NCBI GenBank assembly: GCA_009885905.1 | Contig: VFJU01000006.1 | Coordinates: forward strand, 1-10,086 | Length of the DNA stretch: 10,086 nucleotides | Reading direction: 5' to 3' | DNA from: Verrucomicrobiota bacterium | GTDB taxonomy: Bacteria; Verrucomicrobiota; Verrucomicrobiia; Verrucomicrobiales; Akkermansiaceae | Shown: piece by piece, positions 7,178-10,086 of the stretch | How the letters are laid out: each line of letters starts with the position of its first letter | Numbering within the stretch: the first letter of the stretch is position 1 | Program-made: the position numbers and the translations under genes | The notes under the pieces: model-generated | Told to the model about the DNA's origin: nothing | Database searches by the model: none | What the model saw: the letters and a program-made list of their open reading frames with translations, nothing else

Positions 7178-10086
7178 ATGGTTACCGCCTTACGCCTCAG
7201 ATTGGTTTCTTTGCTCGCTGGGTTCGTCTCTTTGACTTGTTCCATATCAGCGGCGCCGGTGAACCTTGTGAGTAATCCAGGGTGTGAAAGTGGGAGCAAC
7301 TCAAGCTTGACCAACTGGAGCATCTTCAATGGAGGAACGTTAGGAAGAAATACGGCCAGTCCTTACGCAGGTTCTTATGGAGGGAAATCTATCTCGCGCA
7401 CAAGCACCGCTTCAGGGTTCCAGCAATCATTGCTGAATACCGCATGGGCGGCTTCAAAATACTATCAGGTCTCCGCGTGGGTGAGAACGAATAGCACCAC
7501 CACCTCCACTGTCACGATGGGTGTGCAAAAAACCGTAAGCGGCACCAGTTCCAGCAGCAGTTGGAATGTCTCAGTCACGAACACTTGGCAGAAAATCAGC
7601 GGCACCTACCAGCTAAGCATCGATGGCAACCTAACAGCTTTGAGCCTTTATTTTAACGGCCCAGCCTCTGGCGTTGAACTTTACCTCGATGAGGTATCCT
7701 TCATTGAGGTGGATGCTGCGATTGAAAACTTGCTGAACAATCCGGGTTTCGAAGGCGGTGTCGCAGCTTGGGCACCCCGCGGTAGCGCGACCTTGACCCC
7801 CACGACTGTCGCCCCTCACTCGGGCGCTGGCGCAGTGACGGTCGCGAACCGAACCCTCACTTGGCATGGGATCGAGCAATCGGTTTTCGGGAAGACTGTT
7901 GGCGGGCAAATGTACTACGCTTCGGGATGGGTTAAGACCGATAGCACAGCGCTGGATAACGTCATGCTAACGATGGAGGTGATTGCAAATGGCGTATCAA
8001 CCTATCACATAGTCGCCAGCGGCCAAGCCTCTAGCACGAAGTGGGCGTGGCTGTCCGGCTATTTCACAATGCCTTCAACAGACAACGGGCTTAGCAATGT
8101 AAAGTTCTTCATCGAGGGTTCTGCAATCGGTGTGGGCTTAAAAGTCGACGACTGTTACTTAGCTCCAGTTACGGGTCTTCGGCGTGCGGCATCGTTCTAT
8201 CCAAACATCCGTTTGGGTGCGGGCGGAATCGATCAGTCAGATTTCAACCTCAGCCCAAAGTTTGCCGCCGCTTTTAGCGCCCACTTCCACTACGCATCAC
8301 CTGGCAATGCCCTAAAGTTCCAACCCTCCGAGAATACCGATAATGTTTTCACTCTTGATGAAGCAGACTTCATCATCGATCAGGGCCTTCGCCATGGCGG
8401 ATCCTCACGTGGCCATGTATTTGTTTGGCATAATCAAGTTTCCACTTTTGCAGAAAACACCACAGATCCCGTAGCCCTTCGGACTATTCTTTGGGATAAT
8501 ATCGATACCAAGGGAGCTTATTTCCGTGGGCGGTTGCCGCACTGGGACGTGGTGAATGAGGCCTTCACCGATGGTGGCAGCGTACTGCGCACTGCCAATC
8601 CGAATGCGGATGGTGTCAATGAAGCGCTATGGTACAATGCACCCGGCATCGGCTACGCTGCTGAAGGAACTCGGTACATCAAAGAGTCTTTCATTCGCGC
8701 CCGGGCGGCAGATCCTGAAGCGGAATTGGTATACAATGATTATAACACGGATATCGTTAACTCCAAAAGTACTGCGGTCTATACGATGCTCCAAGATTTT
8801 GTGAGCACGGGTGTTCCCATTGATGCCGTGGGTTTTCAAGCGCATTTCACCGTCACAACCCCGCCAAGCTTAAGCGCGGTACGCACCAACTTCCAACGGT
8901 TCCAAGACCTCCTCCTCGACCTGCATGTCACCGAACTTGACTACAAGCTGCCTATCGACGTCAACGGCTTTGCTTCCGCTGCCGATATAATCACGCAGGG
9001 CGATCTCTACTTCGACTACACGAGCGCTGCAGTGGGCTACTCGAACATGAAACTTTTCCAAACGTGGGGAATCTTCGACGGTTCATCTTGGATTCCCGGG
9101 CACACGGATGGCGTGTATGGCCAAGCACTCCTGCTAGACTTCGACTACAATCGCAAGCCTGCATACTGGGGCGTGTGGAATGCCTTCGCCGGGCAGTGCG
9201 AAAAGCTGGCCGTAATCGGATTTTCACCCGGAGATAGCCAAAGTGTGCCCATTAAAACGACCCTAGGGGGCAACAGTGGACGGCGCCTCAATGCCAGCGC
9301 CCAAAATGATTTTATCACGCTCAATGCTCACGTGCCCTTCGCTGGAACGTGGTCCGTGAATATCGGTGCGCTCAAGCTGTCGTCAGGAGGTAGGCTCCAG
9401 CTCGCGGTCGCGGCCCCTGGCAGCACGACTTTCACGGATGTGGGATCGGTGCAGGACACCTATAATAGTGGAGGCGATGTAGCAGCCGTGTTTGCCCTTG
9501 GTAATCACAACTTTGTGTCGCCTGGTGACTGGCAATTTCGTTTCACCGTCGCTGGCAAAAATGGGGCCTCATCGGACTACAATCTTACTCTCGATTATAT
9601 ACGGCTTTCCCCCGTCTCCTGCGCTCCGGCCATCAGCGAGTTGGCTAACCGCAGCACGACCGTCAGCAGTCCTCTCCCTCCCGTTACTTTTCTGGCCGAG
9701 GATGATTTTGCGCAAGGCACACTTGTCGTCACTGCCACTTCTAGCAACACAACCTTACTTCCAAATAGTGCTATCACCGTTTCAGGAAACTCGCCCTACT
9801 ACACCGTCGCCGCCAAGCCGGTTGCGGGTCTAAGTGGGAACGCAAGCATAACGATCAGCGCGAGCGATGGCACGCTCACTACATCTCGATCTTTCGTCCT
9901 CAGCGTAGGAACAGGCAGCTCTGCGACCGTCACTCTGAGCAATCTGGCCGCTACCTACGATGGTAACCCCAAGGCTGTTACTGCCACCACAGATCCAGTC
10001 GGTTTAACGGTCGGTTTGATATATACGGGTATCTCGCCCACGTCCTATGGTCCCAGCTCCACCGCTCCAACCCTTCCTGGCAACTA
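7178..10086 (+). CDS. Secreted multi-domain GH10 endo-beta-1,4-xylanase (3' partial)
   Basis: The frame is open from ATG 7178 to the right edge: 969 complete codons, no stop. It hydrolyses internal beta-1,4 bonds of xylan outside the cell. Residues 1 to ~25 are a signal peptide (R-L-R-L-V-S-L-L-A-G-F-V-S-L). Two CBM4/9/16/22-type beta-sandwiches follow: ~28-178 (N-L-V-S-N-P-G-C-E-S-G start) and ~183-332 (N-L-L-N-N-P-G-F-E-G-G start). The GH10 domain is ~338-672: S-P-G-N-A-L-K-F (N377, K380), G-H-V-F-V-W-H-N-Q (W417, H418), acid/base E461 in H-W-D-V-V-N-E-A, Y-N-D-Y-N, G-F-Q-A-H (H556), nucleophile E586 in H-V-T-E-L-D, and S-W-I-P-G-H then K-P-A-Y-W-G. Behind it lie an unrecognised beta-sandwich (~685-813, possibly carbohydrate-binding), an Ig-like domain (~815-911) and an MBG-type domain (from ~914) cut by the edge. 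All catalytic residues are intact. It is far longer than a bare GH10 enzyme (~350 residues). The start is chosen for the signal peptide. It lies downstream of a terminator, so it probably has its own promoter. Confidence 0.95.
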   Translation, partial: MVTALRLRLVSLLAGFVSLTCSISAAPVNLVSNPGCESGSNSSLTNWSIFNGGTLGRNTASPYAGSYGGKSISRTSTASGFQQSLLNTAWAASKYYQVSAWVRTNSTTTSTVTMGVQKTVSGTSSSSSWNVSVTNTWQKISGTYQLSIDGNLTALSLYFNGPASGVELYLDEVSFIEVDAAIENLLNNPGFEGGVAAWAPRGSATLTPTTVAPHSGAGAVTVANRTLTWHGIEQSVFGKTVGGQMYYASGWVKTDSTALDNVMLTMEVIANGVSTYHIVASGQASSTKWAWLSGYFTMPSTDNGLSNVKFFIEGSAIGVGLKVDDCYLAPVTGLRRAASFYPNIRLGAGGIDQSDFNLSPKFAAAFSAHFHYASPGNALKFQPSENTDNVFTLDEADFIIDQGLRHGGSSRGHVFVWHNQVSTFAENTTDPVALRTILWDNIDTKGAYFRGRLPHWDVVNEAFTDGGSVLRTANPNADGVNEALWYNAPGIGYAAEGTRYIKESFIRARAADPEAELVYNDYNTDIVNSKSTAVYTMLQDFVSTGVPIDAVGFQAHFTVTTPPSLSAVRTNFQRFQDLLLDLHVTELDYKLPIDVNGFASAADIITQGDLYFDYTSAAVGYSNMKLFQTWGIFDGSSWIPGHTDGVYGQALLLDFDYNRKPAYWGVWNAFAGQCEKLAVIGFSPGDSQSVPIKTTLGGNSGRRLNASAQNDFITLNAHVPFAGTWSVNIGALKLSSGGRLQLAVAAPGSTTFTDVGSVQDTYNSGGDVAAVFALGNHNFVSPGDWQFRFTVAGKNGASSDYNLTLDYIRLSPVSCAPAISELANRSTTVSSPLPPVTFLAEDDFAQGTLVVTATSSNTTLLPNSAITVSGNSPYYTVAAKPVAGLSGNASITISASDGTLTTSRSFVLSVGTGSSATVTLSNLAATYDGNPKAVTATTDPVGLTVGLIYTGISPTSYGPSSTAPTLPGN
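9917..10086 (+). repeat. MBG-type Ig module, second copy, cut by the window edge
   Basis: Residues 914 to 969 of the xylanase: A-T-V-T-L-S-N-L-A-A-T-Y-D-G-N-P-K-A-V-T, then I-Y-T-G-I-S-P-T-S-Y-G-P-S-S-T-A-P-T. It aligns over its visible length with the module at 4481-4714 of the preceding gene (Y/F-D-G-x-x-K-x-V-T; Y-T-G-x-x-x-T-S-Y-G-P-S). The expected closing strands lie beyond the window. Confidence 0.8.

Noticed and set aside
7178..7260. A lipoprotein signal at S-L-T-C-S in the xylanase leader
   Set aside because: The residues before Cys do not fit a lipobox (no Ala/Gly at -1, no Leu at -3); a standard signal peptidase I site after the following Ala residues fits better.
7060..7329. An 89-codon minus-strand open frame across the terminator
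   Set aside because: It overlaps both the terminator and the xylanase signal peptide; no domain or start signal supports it.
9492..9833. A 113-codon + strand open frame near the right end
   Set aside because: It lies wholly inside the xylanase in another frame, over the beta-sandwich and Ig-like domains, and has no features of its own.
1..10086. CRISPR array, tRNA, rRNA or insertion sequence
   Set aside because: No short regularly spaced direct repeats, RNA gene signatures, transposase or flanking inverted repeats were seen; the only repeats are diverged protein modules.

Overview
The window reads as one strand of densely packed secreted or cell-surface proteins, all on the + strand, from a bacterium that degrades polysaccharides. 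The most likely source is Verrucomicrobiota; Planctomycetota or Kiritimatiellota are possible alternatives. The pointers are a HEAT-repeat tail of the type found on sulfatases of these phyla, and two neighbouring proteins ending in a D-x-D-x-D-G-x-x-N-L-x-E-Y calcium-loop module plus a short beta-rich tail. Further pointers are abundant bacterial Ig-like modules (MBG-type, DUF5011-type), starts without a clear Shine-Dalgarno sequence, and a moderately GC-rich composition (judged by eye). The taxonomic call is inference.

Layout: (1) 1-395, the C-terminal end of a HEAT-repeat protein cut by the window edge, probably the tail of a sulfatase. (2) 400-3066, a secreted sulfatase related to iduronate-2-sulfatase, starting with GTG only 4 nt after the previous stop, with an extra N-terminal beta domain and a C-terminal calcium-loop module. 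(3) 3067-3265, a 199-nt intergenic gap with no convincing signal. (4) 3266-7051, a 1261-residue secreted mosaic protein with no catalytic domain that I recognise. Its order is a jelly-roll-like region carrying two inserted W-T-x-I-G repeats, an MBG-type domain, then two tandem copies of a roughly 325-residue unit (an unrecognised ~240-residue domain plus a DUF5011-type Ig domain), then the calcium-loop module. (5) 7085-7120, a strong intrinsic terminator. (6) 7178 to the window end, a multi-domain GH10 endo-beta-1,4-xylanase with two CBM4/9/22-type domains in front of the catalytic domain and a further beta-sandwich, an Ig-like domain and an MBG-type domain behind it. It runs off the right edge.

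Together the genes suggest a locus for attacking a sulfated, xylose-containing polysaccharide: sulfatases remove sulfate esters, the GH10 enzyme cuts the backbone, and the mosaic protein may bind glycan or serve as a surface scaffold. The substrate is inferred from gene content only. The least explained items are the duplicated ~240-residue domain in the mosaic protein, the W-T-x-I-G repeats nested in its N-terminal domain, and the C-terminal module shared with the sulfatase, which may be a sorting or anchoring signal.
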